Shown here: one piece after another, positions 49,891-60,197 of the stretch | How the letters are laid out: each line of letters starts with the position of its first letter | Numbering within the stretch: the first letter of the stretch is position 1 | Assembly (NCBI RefSeq): GCF_004216535.1 | Contig: NZ_SGWX01000001.1 | Span: 434,001-498,000, forward strand | From: Xylanimonas ulmi | Lineage (GTDB): Bacteria; Actinomycetota; Actinomycetes; Actinomycetales; Cellulomonadaceae | Length of the DNA: 64,000 nt | Direction of reading: 5' to 3' | Notes under the pieces: generated by a model | Database searches by the model: none | What the model saw: only the letters and a program-made list of their open reading frames with translations | What the model was told of the DNA's origin: nothing | Translations under genes and position numbers: made by a program

Positions 49891-49957
49891 CCGGGGAGTG
49901 TACGGGCGCACGCCGCGCTCGGAGCGGGGCGAGGACGCCGCCGGTAGGGTGGCACGC

Positions 49958-50713
49958 GTGCTCGCCGCCCTCGTCGTCGCGATCCTGGTCGGCGGAGTCC
50001 TGCAGCGCGTCACGGGCCTCGGGTTCGCCATGGTCGCCGGACCGTTCGTCGTGCTGCTGCTCGGCCCGCACCAGGGTGTGCTGGTCGTCAACCTCATGGG
50101 GGCCACGAGCGCGCTGCTCATCCTCGTGCGCGTGCTGCGTGACGTCGACTGGCGCCGCTTCGCCGTCATGGCGCCCGCGTCGCTGTGCACCACGATCCCC
50201 GGCGCCTGGCTGCTGCGCGACGCGTCGAGTGCGTCGCTCGAGGTCACCGTCGGGGTCGTCGTCATCGTGGGGCTGACCGTCTCGCTGCTCGCCCACCGGC
50301 TGCGCGGCGAGCGACGGCTGTGGCGCCCCGAGGCGCTGTGGCCCGCCGCGGTCGGCGCGTCGCTCGCCGGGGCGGGCAGCGTCGCGGCGGGCATCGGCGG
50401 CCCGCCACTGGCGGCGTACTCGGTGCTCGACCGCTGGGACCCGCGCGTGTTCGCCGCGACGCTCCAGCCCTTCTTCGTGGTCAACGCCCTGGGCGCCGCC
50501 GGCGCCAAGCTGACGCTCACCGACGCGAGCCTGCCGCCGCTCGCGTGGTGGGCGTGGGCGGCGCTCGCGGCCGCCGTTGTCGCCGCGTTCGTCGCCGGCG
50601 ACGTCGTCGCCCGCCACGTCTCGCGCGCGCTGATGCGCCGCGCCCTGGTGGTGCTCGCCTACGCGGGCGGCCTGGCGACGGCGCTGCGGGGGCTCGGGCT
50701 GGCGCCCGGGTAG
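49958..50713 (+). CDS. TSUP (TauE/SafE) family permease
   Basis: A 251-residue protein with about eight hydrophobic helices. GGVLQRVTGLGFAMVAGPF and SVAAGIGGPPLAAYS are the two repeated TSUP signatures. Such carriers move sulfite, sulfonates or other organic anions; the substrate here cannot be told. GTG 49958 was chosen because TAGGGT (49945-49950) sits 7 bases before it. GTG 49949 is an alternative. Confidence 0.85.
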   Translation: MLAALVVAILVGGVLQRVTGLGFAMVAGPFVVLLLGPHQGVLVVNLMGATSALLILVRVLRDVDWRRFAVMAPASLCTTIPGAWLLRDASSASLEVTVGVVVIVGLTVSLLAHRLRGERRLWRPEALWPAAVGASLAGAGSVAAGIGGPPLAAYSVLDRWDPRVFAATLQPFFVVNALGAAGAKLTLTDASLPPLAWWAWAALAAAVVAAFVAGDVVARHVSRALMRRALVVLAYAGGLATALRGLGLAPG

Positions 50714-50746
50714 CGCGCCGGGCGCCCGTGCCCGGGCGCGGCCGGG

Positions 50747-52225
50747 TCAGTACGTCGTCGGCGTGAGCACCGACTGCCAGTGCCACGGCTCGGGCAGGCG
50801 CCCGGTCGGCTCGGCCCAGTCGGGGTGCGTCCACCCGTACGTCCCGGCGTTCGCGGCGAGCCACGCGTACTCGGCGCTGCCCGGCTGCGAGATGCCGTCG
50901 ATGTCGACGGCGGTGCCCAGCCCGTGGTTCGAGCAGCCGGGGGGAGCGGCGAGCGGGTTCGGGTTCGCCGGGTTGTACACCGCGACCTGGTCCGCATAGG
51001 TGCGATACGCCGAGTTGATGGCCAGATGGCGCCCGAACCGGGCGTGGAACGCCGCGTCGAGCTGCTCGAAGCCCGGAAGCACGTCGGCGCGCAGCCGGAA
51101 CGAGGGCGCCCAGGGGATCGGCGCGAGCTGTGCGTCGTCGAGCCGTCCGGCCTCGGGGAACCACACCTGGTCGGGCTCGGGGCAGGTCACCGCGTCCTGC
51201 GCGGTCAGCAGCGCGATGGTCGCGTCGCCGACGTCGTGGCTCGCCGCCGTCAGATCACCGGTCGCGCGCTCGACGTCGGCCGGGTCGCTCGCGGCGGCCA
51301 AGCGGTCGTCGGAGGCCTCGGCGCTCGCGGCGGCCGCCGCGTCGAGCGCGCTCGCCAGCGTGGCGCGCACCGCCGGGTCGGCGCCGAGGCCGTCGGTCGC
51401 GGCGAGCACCGTCGCGCCACGCTCGGCCATCGGGCCCAGCGCGTCGCGGGCCGTGGCCGCCACCGTGCGCCCCTGCGCCAGACGTGAGGCCGTGACGGCG
51501 GCGACGTCCGCGGCGACACGCTCGCCCGCGCGTGGCGCGTCGCCGGGGCGTCGGTCGATCAGCGGCGTGCCGGCCAAGACCGCCTCGGCGTCATCGATCG
51601 CCGCGGCCAGGGTGGTGCGCGTGCTGTCGTCGGCGACGCGGCCCTCGGCGTCGGCGAGCGCCTGCCGCGCCGAGACCAGGGCGGGACGCAGGTCGTCGGC
51701 CTCGGCGCCGACGCGCCAGGCCAGCGCGCCGCCGCCCGCGGCGAGCGGCACGACGACGGCGAGCACGCCCGCCAGGACGCGCCCGGGCCGCGGCCGCACG
51801 GCGCCGGTATGGCGGATCGTCACGGGCGCAGCCCGCCGCACGGCACGCGCGACGGCCACGAGCGTCGCACCGAGCAGGGCGCCGACGGCGTACCAGGCCA
51901 GGTCGCTCGCCACGAACGTCGTGCCCAGCGCGTACCGGGCGATGGGCAGGCGCGCCACCACGGCCGCCGGCACACCGGTCAGCTGGAGGGCCTCGACCGC
52001 AGCGGAGACGGCGAACCCGGTGACGCCCGCCCGCAGCGGCGTCACGCGCGCCCACACCAGGGCCACCAGGAGAGCGACGAGTGTCGCGTAGAGCGCATCG
52101 CCCGCCGGGCCCGCGACGGCGGCGGGCAGCGCGGCGCGCGAGGCGAGCGCGGCCAGGACGACGACGACCGCGAGCGCCGCCGTCGTCGGACGGCTCGCGC
52201 GCTCGCGCGGCGCGGTGCGGCGCAT
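50747..52225 (-). CDS. DUF2809-VanY fusion: membrane-anchored D-Ala-D-Ala carboxypeptidase
   Basis: A 492-residue fusion. Residues 1-120 hold four hydrophobic helices of the DUF2809 type (VVVVLAALASRAALPA, GDALYATLVALLVALVW, DLAWYAVGALLGATL). A fifth helix (about 150-170) leads to an Ala-rich helical stalk (170-340). The C-terminal M15/VanY peptidase has zinc ligands in CSNHGLGTAVDID and EPWHWQ, and FGRHLAINSAYRTYADQVAVYNP before them. It would trim peptidoglycan stem peptides outside the membrane. Its ATG shares one base with the stop of the upstream helicase (TGATG), so the two are coupled. Confidence 0.88.
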   Translation of the reverse strand: MRRTAPRERASRPTTAALAVVVVLAALASRAALPAAVAGPAGDALYATLVALLVALVWARVTPLRAGVTGFAVSAAVEALQLTGVPAAVVARLPIARYALGTTFVASDLAWYAVGALLGATLVAVARAVRRAAPVTIRHTGAVRPRPGRVLAGVLAVVVPLAAGGGALAWRVGAEADDLRPALVSARQALADAEGRVADDSTRTTLAAAIDDAEAVLAGTPLIDRRPGDAPRAGERVAADVAAVTASRLAQGRTVAATARDALGPMAERGATVLAATDGLGADPAVRATLASALDAAAAASAEASDDRLAAASDPADVERATGDLTAASHDVGDATIALLTAQDAVTCPEPDQVWFPEAGRLDDAQLAPIPWAPSFRLRADVLPGFEQLDAAFHARFGRHLAINSAYRTYADQVAVYNPANPNPLAAPPGCSNHGLGTAVDIDGISQPGSAEYAWLAANAGTYGWTHPDWAEPTGRLPEPWHWQSVLTPTTY

Positions 52226-54918
52226 CAGCCGATCGTCCCGACGTCGAGCACGGTCAGCACCACGGCCCCGGCCTCGTCGCTCGCCGCGAGGTCGACGCTT
52301 GCGGTCACCGCCCAGTCGTGGTTGCCGTCGAGGTCGTCGAGCACCTGACGCACCCACCACGTGCCCGGCTCGACGCGACCGCCGTGGGGCAGCGGCGCGC
52401 CCGGCTCGAGCATGGTCAGCAGGCTCGCCGCGCGGGCGGGCGCGTCGACGCCGATCGCGTCGTCTCCCTGCTCGACGAACAGCGCGTCGAGAGCGTCCTC
52501 CCACGCCGCGGCGTCCCACCCCGACGTCCCCGACGCCGCGCCGAGGGCCGGGTAGTCCTCACGCGCCGCGAGCTCGACCAGGCGGAAGAGCGCGTTGCGC
52601 ACCAGACGCCGGAACGCGCGCGGGTTGCCGGTGACGGGCCGGGCCGGCGGCTCGGCGTCCTCGGGCTCGCGCAGCGACGTGGCCACGTCGTCGTCGGTCG
52701 GGTTGGCCAGCCGCTCCCACTCGTCGAGCAGCGACGAGTCGGTGCCGCGCACCACCTCGCCCAGCCACTCGACGATCTCGGCGACCTCCTCGGTGCGGTG
52801 CTCGTCGGGCACCACCTGGCGCAGCGCGCGGTAGGCGTCGGCCAGGTAGCGCAGCGCCACGCCCTCGGTGCGCTCGAGCTGGTACCGGCTGATCAGCTCC
52901 GCGAACGTCATGGCGCGCTCGACCATGTCGCGCACCACCGACTTGGGGGAGAGCTCGGCGTCGGCGACCCACGGGTTGGTCTGCTTGTAGACGGCGAACG
53001 CGGGCTCGAGCACGTCGGCGAGCGGGCGCGGCCAGGTGACGTCCTCGAGCAGCGCCATGCGCTCCTCGTACTCGACGCCGTCGGCCTTCATGGCGGCGAC
53101 GGCCTCGCCGCGCGCGGCGTTCTGCTGCCCGTACAGGATCTGGCGCGGGTCGTCGAGCGTCGCCTCGATGACCGAGACGACGTCGAGGGCGTGCGTCGGT
53201 GACTCGACGTCGAGCAGGTCCATGGCCGCCAGCGCGAACGGCGACAGCGTCTGGTTGAGCGCGAAGTCGCGCGGCACGTCGAGGGTGAGGCGGACGCTGG
53301 GGCGCCAGCCCTCGGGGCGCGTGGCGTCCGGGACCCGCACCCGCTCGACGACGCCCGCCTGACGCAGCGACCGGTAGATTCGGAACACTTGGCGCACGTG
53401 GCCGGCCTTGGCGCCCTCGGCGTCATGGTTGGCCGTGAGCAGGTGGCGCATGGCGTCGACCGGGTCGGTCGTGGCGGCCTCGCCCGGCGCGGGCTCCGGG
53501 TGGGCCGTGCGCGTGCGCGCCAGCACGTTGAGCACCATGGCGTGCGACACGCGGAACTGGCTGGCCAGCGGCTCCGGGTCGGCGTCGCGCAGACGCTCGA
53601 ACGTCGCGTCGGTCCAGTTGACGGACCCCGCCGGGGCCTTCTTGCGGACGATCTTCTTGAGCTTCTTCGGGTCGTCGCCCGCCTTGGCCAGGGCGCGGCG
53701 GTTCTCGATGACGTGCTCGGGCGCCATGACCAGCACCTCGCCGACGGTGTCGAACCCGGCGCGGCCCGCGCGGCCCGCGATCTGGTGGAACTCGCGCGCG
53801 GTCAGGTGGCGCATGCGCTCGCCGTCGAACTTGACCAGGCCGGTCATGAGCACGGTGCGGATGGGCACGTTGATGCCCACACCGAGGGTGTCGGTGCCGG
53901 CCACGACCTTGAGCAGGCCCTTTTGCGTCAAGCGCTCCACGAGCCGCCGGTACTTGGGCAGCATGCCCGCGTGGTGGACCCCGACGCCGTGGCGCACGAG
54001 CCGCGACAGCGTCTTGCCGAACCCGGAGCCGAACCGGAACGCGCCGATCTCGTCCGCGATCTGCGCCTTCTCCGCCTTGGACGCCACGTTCATCGACAGC
54101 AGCGACTGCGCGCGCTCGACGGCGTCCTTCTGGGTGAAGTGCACGACGTACACGGGCGCGCGATGCGTGGTGACGAGCTCCTCGATGACCTCGGTGAGCG
54201 GCTCGACGACGTAGGCGAACGTGAGCGGCACGGGCCGCTCGGCGCCCGAGACCTCCGCGACCGGGCGGCCCGTGCGCTCGCTCAGGTCCTCACGCAGCCG
54301 GGTCGTGTCGCCCAATGTGGCCGACATGAGCACGAACTGTGTGCGCGGCAGCTCGAGCAGCGGCGCCTGCCACGCCCAGCCGCGCTGCGGGTCGCCGTAG
54401 TAGTGGAACTCGTCCATGACGACCTGGTCGATGCGGTCGGGGTCGTCCACGTCGCCGGCGCCGCGGCGCAGCGCGAGGTTGGCGAGGATCTCGGCGGTGC
54501 AGCAGATGATCGGCGCGTCGGCGTTGACGGCGGAGTCGCCCGTCATCATGCCCACGTTCTTCGACCCGAACGCGGCCACCAGGTCGAAGAACTTCTCGCT
54601 GACCAGCGCCTTGAGCGGCGCCGTGTAGTAGGTGCGCCCGCCCGCGCCGGCCCGGTGCGCCGCGAGCGCGGCGAACTGCGCGCCCATCGCCACGAGTGAC
54701 TTGCCGGAGCCGGTCGGCGTCGCGAGCACCACGTGCGAGCCCGTCATGACCTCCAGGAGCGCCTCCTCCTGGTGCGGGTACAGCGGCCGTCCGCCGTCGG
54801 CGGCCCACTGCGCGTACGCCTCGAACAAGGTGTCGGCGTCGGGCGCCCTCCCGGTGGGCGGCGGCAGGTACGGGATCACGGTGCCCGCCGGGCGCGGGGA
54901 GGGGGGAGTGGACGTCAT
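52225..54918 (-). CDS. Ski2-like DEAD/DEAH helicase with C-terminal DUF3516
   Basis: An 897-residue superfamily 2 helicase. Motif I is ATPTGSGKSL (about 69-78), motif Ia TAPLKALVSEKFFDL, motif II the variant VMDEFHYYGD (DEFH), motif III MSATLGDT, and motif VI QIAGRAGRAGFDT. YVVHFTQKDAVERAQ and GVGVHHAGMLPKYRRLVE are typical of Ski2-like enzymes. The last 350 residues are a DUF3516-type region found in actinobacteria. It probably unwinds RNA or structured DNA; in vivo role unknown. ATG 54918 is the first good start. The overlap with the cell-wall carboxypeptidase is tight, though the functions do not obviously fit. Confidence 0.9.
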   Translation of the reverse strand: MTSTPPSPRPAGTVIPYLPPPTGRAPDADTLFEAYAQWAADGGRPLYPHQEEALLEVMTGSHVVLATPTGSGKSLVAMGAQFAALAAHRAGAGGRTYYTAPLKALVSEKFFDLVAAFGSKNVGMMTGDSAVNADAPIICCTAEILANLALRRGAGDVDDPDRIDQVVMDEFHYYGDPQRGWAWQAPLLELPRTQFVLMSATLGDTTRLREDLSERTGRPVAEVSGAERPVPLTFAYVVEPLTEVIEELVTTHRAPVYVVHFTQKDAVERAQSLLSMNVASKAEKAQIADEIGAFRFGSGFGKTLSRLVRHGVGVHHAGMLPKYRRLVERLTQKGLLKVVAGTDTLGVGINVPIRTVLMTGLVKFDGERMRHLTAREFHQIAGRAGRAGFDTVGEVLVMAPEHVIENRRALAKAGDDPKKLKKIVRKKAPAGSVNWTDATFERLRDADPEPLASQFRVSHAMVLNVLARTRTAHPEPAPGEAATTDPVDAMRHLLTANHDAEGAKAGHVRQVFRIYRSLRQAGVVERVRVPDATRPEGWRPSVRLTLDVPRDFALNQTLSPFALAAMDLLDVESPTHALDVVSVIEATLDDPRQILYGQQNAARGEAVAAMKADGVEYEERMALLEDVTWPRPLADVLEPAFAVYKQTNPWVADAELSPKSVVRDMVERAMTFAELISRYQLERTEGVALRYLADAYRALRQVVPDEHRTEEVAEIVEWLGEVVRGTDSSLLDEWERLANPTDDDVATSLREPEDAEPPARPVTGNPRAFRRLVRNALFRLVELAAREDYPALGAASGTSGWDAAAWEDALDALFVEQGDDAIGVDAPARAASLLTMLEPGAPLPHGGRVEPGTWWVRQVLDDLDGNHDWAVTASVDLAASDEAGAVVLTVLDVGTIG

Positions 54919-54946
54919 GGTGCGGCTATTGTCCCGCACGCTCGCG

Positions 54947-55888
54947 CTACGTCGTCGGCGTCGCGCCGAGCAGGGCTTCGCACACGGCCAGCAGTCGCTG
55001 GCGCAGCGCCTGACCTCGACGGGCGAAGTCGCGTTGACGGCGCACATACTCGGCCTTGCCCGCCGGCGTCTCGATCGCCACGGGCGCCAGGCCGTAGGCC
55101 GAGACGTCATACGGCGAGGCCTGCATGTCGGTGTACCGCACGTCGCGCGCCAGCTCGAACGCGTCGAGCAGCAGGTCGCCGGGTACGGCGGGGCCGAGCT
55201 TGAGCGCCCACTTGTAGCAGTCCATGGTCGCGTGCAGGCAGCCCGGCTGCTCAAGCGCCGCCTGTGTGGCCCGCGTGGGCCGCAGCGTGTTGAGGGAGCG
55301 CGCCTCGGGTGCGAAGAACCGGAACGCGTCGATGTGCGAGCACACGATGCGGTGCCCCTCGACGACGGCGTCGGTCCCGGCGGCGCCGAGCCGCAGGGGC
55401 AGCGGGTGGCGGTGATCGCGCCCGGTGGCGCCGTCGCGGTAGACCATCGCCCACTCGTGCAGCCCGAAGCATCCGAACGTGCCCGCTCGCTCGGCCGTCG
55501 CCGTCAGGAACGACCGCAGCCACCGCACGGTGTCGCCGCGCTCGGCGAGGAACGCCGCGACGTCGAGCGTGACGCCCACGGTGACGGTGACGGACTCGGT
55601 GGCGGCGCCGGCGACGGGGCCGGCCAGCGGCACGGCCGTGTGCCATCGCCAGCGCAGGCGCTCGTCGTCGGCGCCGACGGGCAGGACGGCGCCGACCCCG
55701 GGGTGCCAGCGCCGCAGCACGCCGAGCCGCGTCGGGTAGTAGGTGAACAGGAAGTCCTCGATCGCGTGCCTGCGACCGGCCTCGTGGGCCGCGCGCCAGA
55801 CGGCGGTCAGCGCGTCGGCGCGCTGCGCGTGCGCCGCGGCGGCCTCGCGCCACGTGGCGGGCAGGGCGGTCTCGACGAGGGCGGGCAC
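54947..55888 (-). CDS. Conserved actinobacterial protein of unknown function
   Basis: A 313-residue protein. I recognise the family from Actinobacteria, where it lies by a DUF3516 helicase and is sometimes labelled 3-methyladenine DNA glycosylase; I see no HhH glycosylase motif to support that. Features: IEDFLFTYYPTRLGVLRRWHPG near the N-terminus, FGCFGLHEWAMVYR, SHIDAFRFFAPEA, CLHATMDCYKWALKLGP and LARDVRYTDMQASPYD. Conserved His, Asp and Cys residues suggest an enzyme. GTG 55888 is 6 bases after TACCCT. It is 28 bases upstream of the helicase and may be its operon partner. Confidence 0.75.
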   Translation of the reverse strand: MPALVETALPATWREAAAAHAQRADALTAVWRAAHEAGRRHAIEDFLFTYYPTRLGVLRRWHPGVGAVLPVGADDERLRWRWHTAVPLAGPVAGAATESVTVTVGVTLDVAAFLAERGDTVRWLRSFLTATAERAGTFGCFGLHEWAMVYRDGATGRDHRHPLPLRLGAAGTDAVVEGHRIVCSHIDAFRFFAPEARSLNTLRPTRATQAALEQPGCLHATMDCYKWALKLGPAVPGDLLLDAFELARDVRYTDMQASPYDVSAYGLAPVAIETPAGKAEYVRRQRDFARRGQALRQRLLAVCEALLGATPTT

Positions 55889-55955
55889 CGCTCCAGGGTA
55901 GGGCCGTGTCGGCGGGCGCGTGCGCGCTCACTCCGGCGCCCCGGACACCGTGACC

Positions 55956-57071
55956 TCAGGCGCGGCGCCCGAGCCGCGTGAGGGTTCCCACGCCGGCGAG
56001 CGCGCCGTCGCGCACGCGTCCGCCGACGCCCTCGGCGAGCGAGAGCCGGCCGACCACCAGCGAACCCCAGGTCACGGCGCTCGCCACCGGGCGTCGTCGT
56101 CGGTCGTAGGAGCGCAGCGCCGCCGCGACGCCGCGTGGGTCCGCCGCGTCGAGCAGGCGCACCAGCGCGCCAGCGTCGACGATCGCCTGGTTCGCGCCCT
56201 GGCCCAGGTGCGGTGTCATGGCGTGCGCGGCGTCGCCGACCAACGCCACGCGCCCGCGCACGTACGTCGTCAAACCCCTCGCCAACTCGACGGCGTCGGC
56301 GCGCACGACCCCCCGCGCGTCGGTCGCCTCGATGACGGCGCGGATCGGCGCGTGCCAGTCACCGAAGCGGACGAGCGCGTCCTTGCGCGCGTCCGCGGTG
56401 GTCACATTCGACGGCGCGTGGGCGGCGCCGAACCAGTAGGCGTGCCCGCCGAGCAGCGGCACGAGCCCGACCACGGCCCCGCGCCCCCACGTCTCGCTCA
56501 CCCGCCCGCGCAAGTCGAACGGCTCATCGGTCACTCCGCGCCACGTCGTCCACCCCGCGTAGCGCAGCCCAGGGTCGAGGCCCAACGCCGCGCGCGCGGG
56601 CGAGCGGGCGCCGTCGGCGGCGAGCACCACGTCGTAGGCGTGCTCCCGCCCGTCGACGACGACGATCGGCTCACCCGAGGGCGAGACCGCCGCGTCCACC
56701 CCCAGCCGGACCGGCCCGGCCTGCGCGCCGAGCGCCGCGTGCAGCGCCGGTCGGGTCAGCGCGAGCAGGTTGACGCGCCGCCCGGACACGCGCAGGACGA
56801 CGGCGCCGTCGGGCCGCAGGAGAGCGCCCTGCGCCACGTCACGCCGGGCGAGGGCGTCGCCCAGCACGGCCTCGGCCAGGCCGAGGCGTCGCAGCGCGCC
56901 AACGGCGTTGGGCGCGATCGAGATCCCAGCGCCCACCGACATGAGCCGGGGCGCGCGCTCGAACACCTCGACGTCGTGGCCACGACGTCGCAGCCCACCG
57001 GCCAGCGCGAGCCCCGCGATCCCGGCCCCGACGATCCCGACGCGCAGCGGCCGTGCCGTGAACGACTCCAT
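55956..57071 (-). CDS. FAD-dependent monooxygenase
   Basis: A 371-residue flavoprotein hydroxylase of group A. GIVGAGIAGLALAGGL is the FAD Rossmann motif with the acidic EVFERAP after it, VLAADGARSPAR is the DG motif and VALVGDAAHAMTPHLGQGAN the GD motif. It would hydroxylate a small aromatic or polyketide-like compound with NAD(P)H; 6-hydroxynicotinate- or salicylate-hydroxylase-like enzymes have this size. No pathway partner lies nearby. ATG 57071 follows TAGCCT (minus strand 57083-57078) by 6 bases. Confidence 0.88.
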   Translation of the reverse strand: MESFTARPLRVGIVGAGIAGLALAGGLRRRGHDVEVFERAPRLMSVGAGISIAPNAVGALRRLGLAEAVLGDALARRDVAQGALLRPDGAVVLRVSGRRVNLLALTRPALHAALGAQAGPVRLGVDAAVSPSGEPIVVVDGREHAYDVVLAADGARSPARAALGLDPGLRYAGWTTWRGVTDEPFDLRGRVSETWGRGAVVGLVPLLGGHAYWFGAAHAPSNVTTADARKDALVRFGDWHAPIRAVIEATDARGVVRADAVELARGLTTYVRGRVALVGDAAHAMTPHLGQGANQAIVDAGALVRLLDAADPRGVAAALRSYDRRRRPVASAVTWGSLVVGRLSLAEGVGGRVRDGALAGVGTLTRLGRRA

Positions 57072-57181
57072 GGCCGGAGGCTACGGCGTTAGACCCGGGC
57101 GCCGCAGAAGATGGCGGAACGTGACGTCCGCACCGTGGGACCCCGGGCGAGCCGCGCCCCCCTGATGGATAGCGTGGTGCC

Positions 57182-58108
57182 ATGACCGAGCAGACCTGGC
57201 GCCCCGTCGACGGCGCCGAGCGGACCCCCGAGCCCCCCGCGGGCGCCGACTTGACCGACGCGATCGAGGCGCCGAGCTCGCACCACACCGTGCCGAGCAA
57301 GGAGTCGGAGTCCTACACGCACGGTCACCACGAGTCGGTGCTGCGCGCCCACCGCGCGCGCACGGCCCAGAACTCGGCCGGGTTCCTGCTTCCGCACCTG
57401 CGCGACGACCTGAGCCTGCTCGACGTCGGTTGCGGACCGGGCACGGTCACCGTCGATCTGGCCCGCGTGCTCGCGGGCGGCGAGGTCGTCGGCGTCGACG
57501 CCGCGCCCCAGGTGCTCGACGCAGCGCGCGAGCACGCCGCCGCCGTCGGCTACCAGAACGTGCGCTTCGAGGAGGCCAACGCCTACGAGCTGCCGTTCGA
57601 GGACGACACCTTCGACGTCGTCTACGCCCACCAGCTCCTGCAGCACCTGTCCGACCCGGTCGCCGCGCTGCGCGAGATGCGCCGTGTCGCCAAGCCCGGC
57701 GGGCTCGTCGCGGTGCGCGACGCCGACTACGCCGCGATGGCCTGGTACCCCGAGTCCGCGGGACTGACCGAGTGGAACACGCTCTACCACGAGGTCACGC
57801 ACGCCTACGGCTTCGAGCCCGACGCCGGTCGCCGCCTGTTCGCGTGGGTGCAGCAGGCTGGGTTCGAGCCCGCGCAGATCGTGCCGAGCGCGTCGTCGTG
57901 GTGCTACGCCACGCCGACCGACCGCCAGTGGTGGGGCCAGGTGTGGGCCGAGCGCTGCGTCGCGTCCAACTTCGCCGTCCAGGCGCAGGAGTCCGGCCTG
58001 GCCGACGACGTCGCACTTGAGCAGCTCGCGCAGGACTGGCTCGCGTGGGCGCAGGCGCCCGACGGCTGGTTCGCCATCCTGCACGGCGAGGTCCTCGCGC
58101 GGGTCTGA
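57182..58108 (+). CDS. Class I SAM-dependent methyltransferase
   Basis: A 308-residue methyltransferase with motif I LLDVGCGPGTVTVDLA (about 80-95), the acidic GVDAAPQVLDAA, motif II DVVYAHQLLQHLSDP and AKPGGLVAVRDADYAAMAW. The start is extended by about 45 polar residues. The closest recognised type is UbiE/Methyltransf_11-like proteins acting on small molecules; a specific substrate is not deduced. ATG 57182 lies 6 bases after TAGCGT. It is divergent from the monooxygenase. Confidence 0.85.
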   Translation: MTEQTWRPVDGAERTPEPPAGADLTDAIEAPSSHHTVPSKESESYTHGHHESVLRAHRARTAQNSAGFLLPHLRDDLSLLDVGCGPGTVTVDLARVLAGGEVVGVDAAPQVLDAAREHAAAVGYQNVRFEEANAYELPFEDDTFDVVYAHQLLQHLSDPVAALREMRRVAKPGGLVAVRDADYAAMAWYPESAGLTEWNTLYHEVTHAYGFEPDAGRRLFAWVQQAGFEPAQIVPSASSWCYATPTDRQWWGQVWAERCVASNFAVQAQESGLADDVALEQLAQDWLAWAQAPDGWFAILHGEVLARV

Positions 58109-58199
58109 CGCGCGGGTTCGCGTGCCCACACGGCGCCGCGGCGAGCCGGCCGGGAGCTCGGTCGAGCCTGGGGCGAGCCCGGCGTCGTAGGCTCACGCC

Positions 58200-59006
<807 letters not shown>

Positions 59007-59032
59007 CCCGCCGCGAGCCGCACCCCCGACCC

Positions 59033-59102
59033 GTCTGGTCGTCGGTTCGAGGTCTGGACGTCACGTTGATCCGACGACCAGACCTCGAACCAACGACCAG
59101 AC
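59033..59102 (+). repeat. 70-bp palindromic element, left copy
   Basis: The element starts GTCTGGTCGTCGGTTCGAGG and its ends pair (CCTCGAACCAACGACCAGAC). The reverse complement of this copy, with about six changes, lies at 60198-60267 on the other side of the broken gene. The copies are thus inverted, boxing 1.1 kb. Confidence 0.85.
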
Positions 59103-59165
59103 GCGTGCCCGGGCGGTTTCCACAGGGGCACGGGCGGGCGAGGGCGGGTGGGGCATGCTGCCGGG

Positions 59166-60159
59166 GTGGTCAGCACCCGGATCCTGCTCGCGCGCAACGA
59201 GGAGCCGAACGGTCTGCGCCGCGCCTTGGCGAGCGGCCACGTCGTGCGCATCCGGCGCGGCGCCTACGCGCCCGTCGACGCCGATGGCGACCCGTCACCT
59301 GCGGACCCCGGACGAGCAGGGGCGACCACCAGCGGGGCCGGGGGCCACGGAGCCCGCGGAAGCGAGGCGGGCGCGAGCGCTCGATCATGCGTACGCCGTC
59401 AACGCGCAACTGAGCGCACCGCGGGTCTTCTCACACGCGACCGCCGCGCTGATCTGGCGGTTGCGGCTGTGGACCCCTCCCGCGGTGACCCACCTGCGGC
59501 AGCAGTCCAAACCCGGAGGTCAGCGCGCGGGCGACGTCGTGCGCCACGTCGGTCTGCCTGAGTCATATGGCGTCATCGACGGGTTGCCGGTCACGTCACT
59601 GGAGCAGACGGTGCTCGACTGCGCGCTCACGATGCCGCCGCTCGACGCCCTCGTCATCGCCGACGCGGCGCTGGCGCACGGGCTGCGCCTCGAGGCGACA
59701 CGCGACCTCCTCGCCCGTGTGCGCAAGCCGAACGGTAAGGCGCGGGCCGCGCTGGTCCTCGATCTGGCGGGCGGTGGGTCGCAGTCGGCGTGGGAGACGT
59801 GGCTGCGCTATCTCGCGGCGCGCCTCGGGCTCCCGCGACCCGTGCTCCAGTTCCCTGTGCGCACGCACCTGGGCGTCTACCGCGTCGACCTGGCCTGGCC
59901 CGAACACCCGGTCCTCGCGGAGTTCGACGGACAGGTCAAGTACACGGACGGCGCGTTTGGGCAGGACTACAGCGGCCGCCGAGCGCTCGTGGAGGAGAAG
60001 CGCCGCGAGGACGCGATCGCCGAGGCGCTCGGCGTGCGCCCGATCCGCTTCATGGCCGCCGACGCGCGCGACCCGGACGCCGTCGCGCGGCGCTTGCTCG
60101 CGCGGTTCCCGCCCGACGTGCGCGCGGCCGCGCGCGTCGACCGCCGCCTCCCACTGTGA
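59166..60159 (+). pseudogene. AbiEi/DUF559-like protein gene with a frameshift
   Basis: Two frames together look like one protein. The first (from GTG 59166) reads ILLARNEEPNGLRRALASG and VVRIRRGAYAPVDADGD, a winged-helix AbiEi-type N-terminus. From about 59290-59370 the matching continuation is in the next frame: RALDHAYAVNAQLSAPRVF, SHATAALIWRLRLWTP, GLPVTSLEQTVLDCALTMPP, and an endonuclease-like C-terminus VDLAWPEHPVLAEFDGQVKY. The long second frame has no good start of its own. So the gene is broken by one indel, unless this is a sequencing error. Intact relatives are about 310-330 residues and are orphan proteins linked to toxin-antitoxin or restriction-like functions. Confidence 0.7.
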
Positions 60160-60197
60160 GCGCCGCCGCGCCGACCCTCCGCCCGGCCGCGGCGCCG

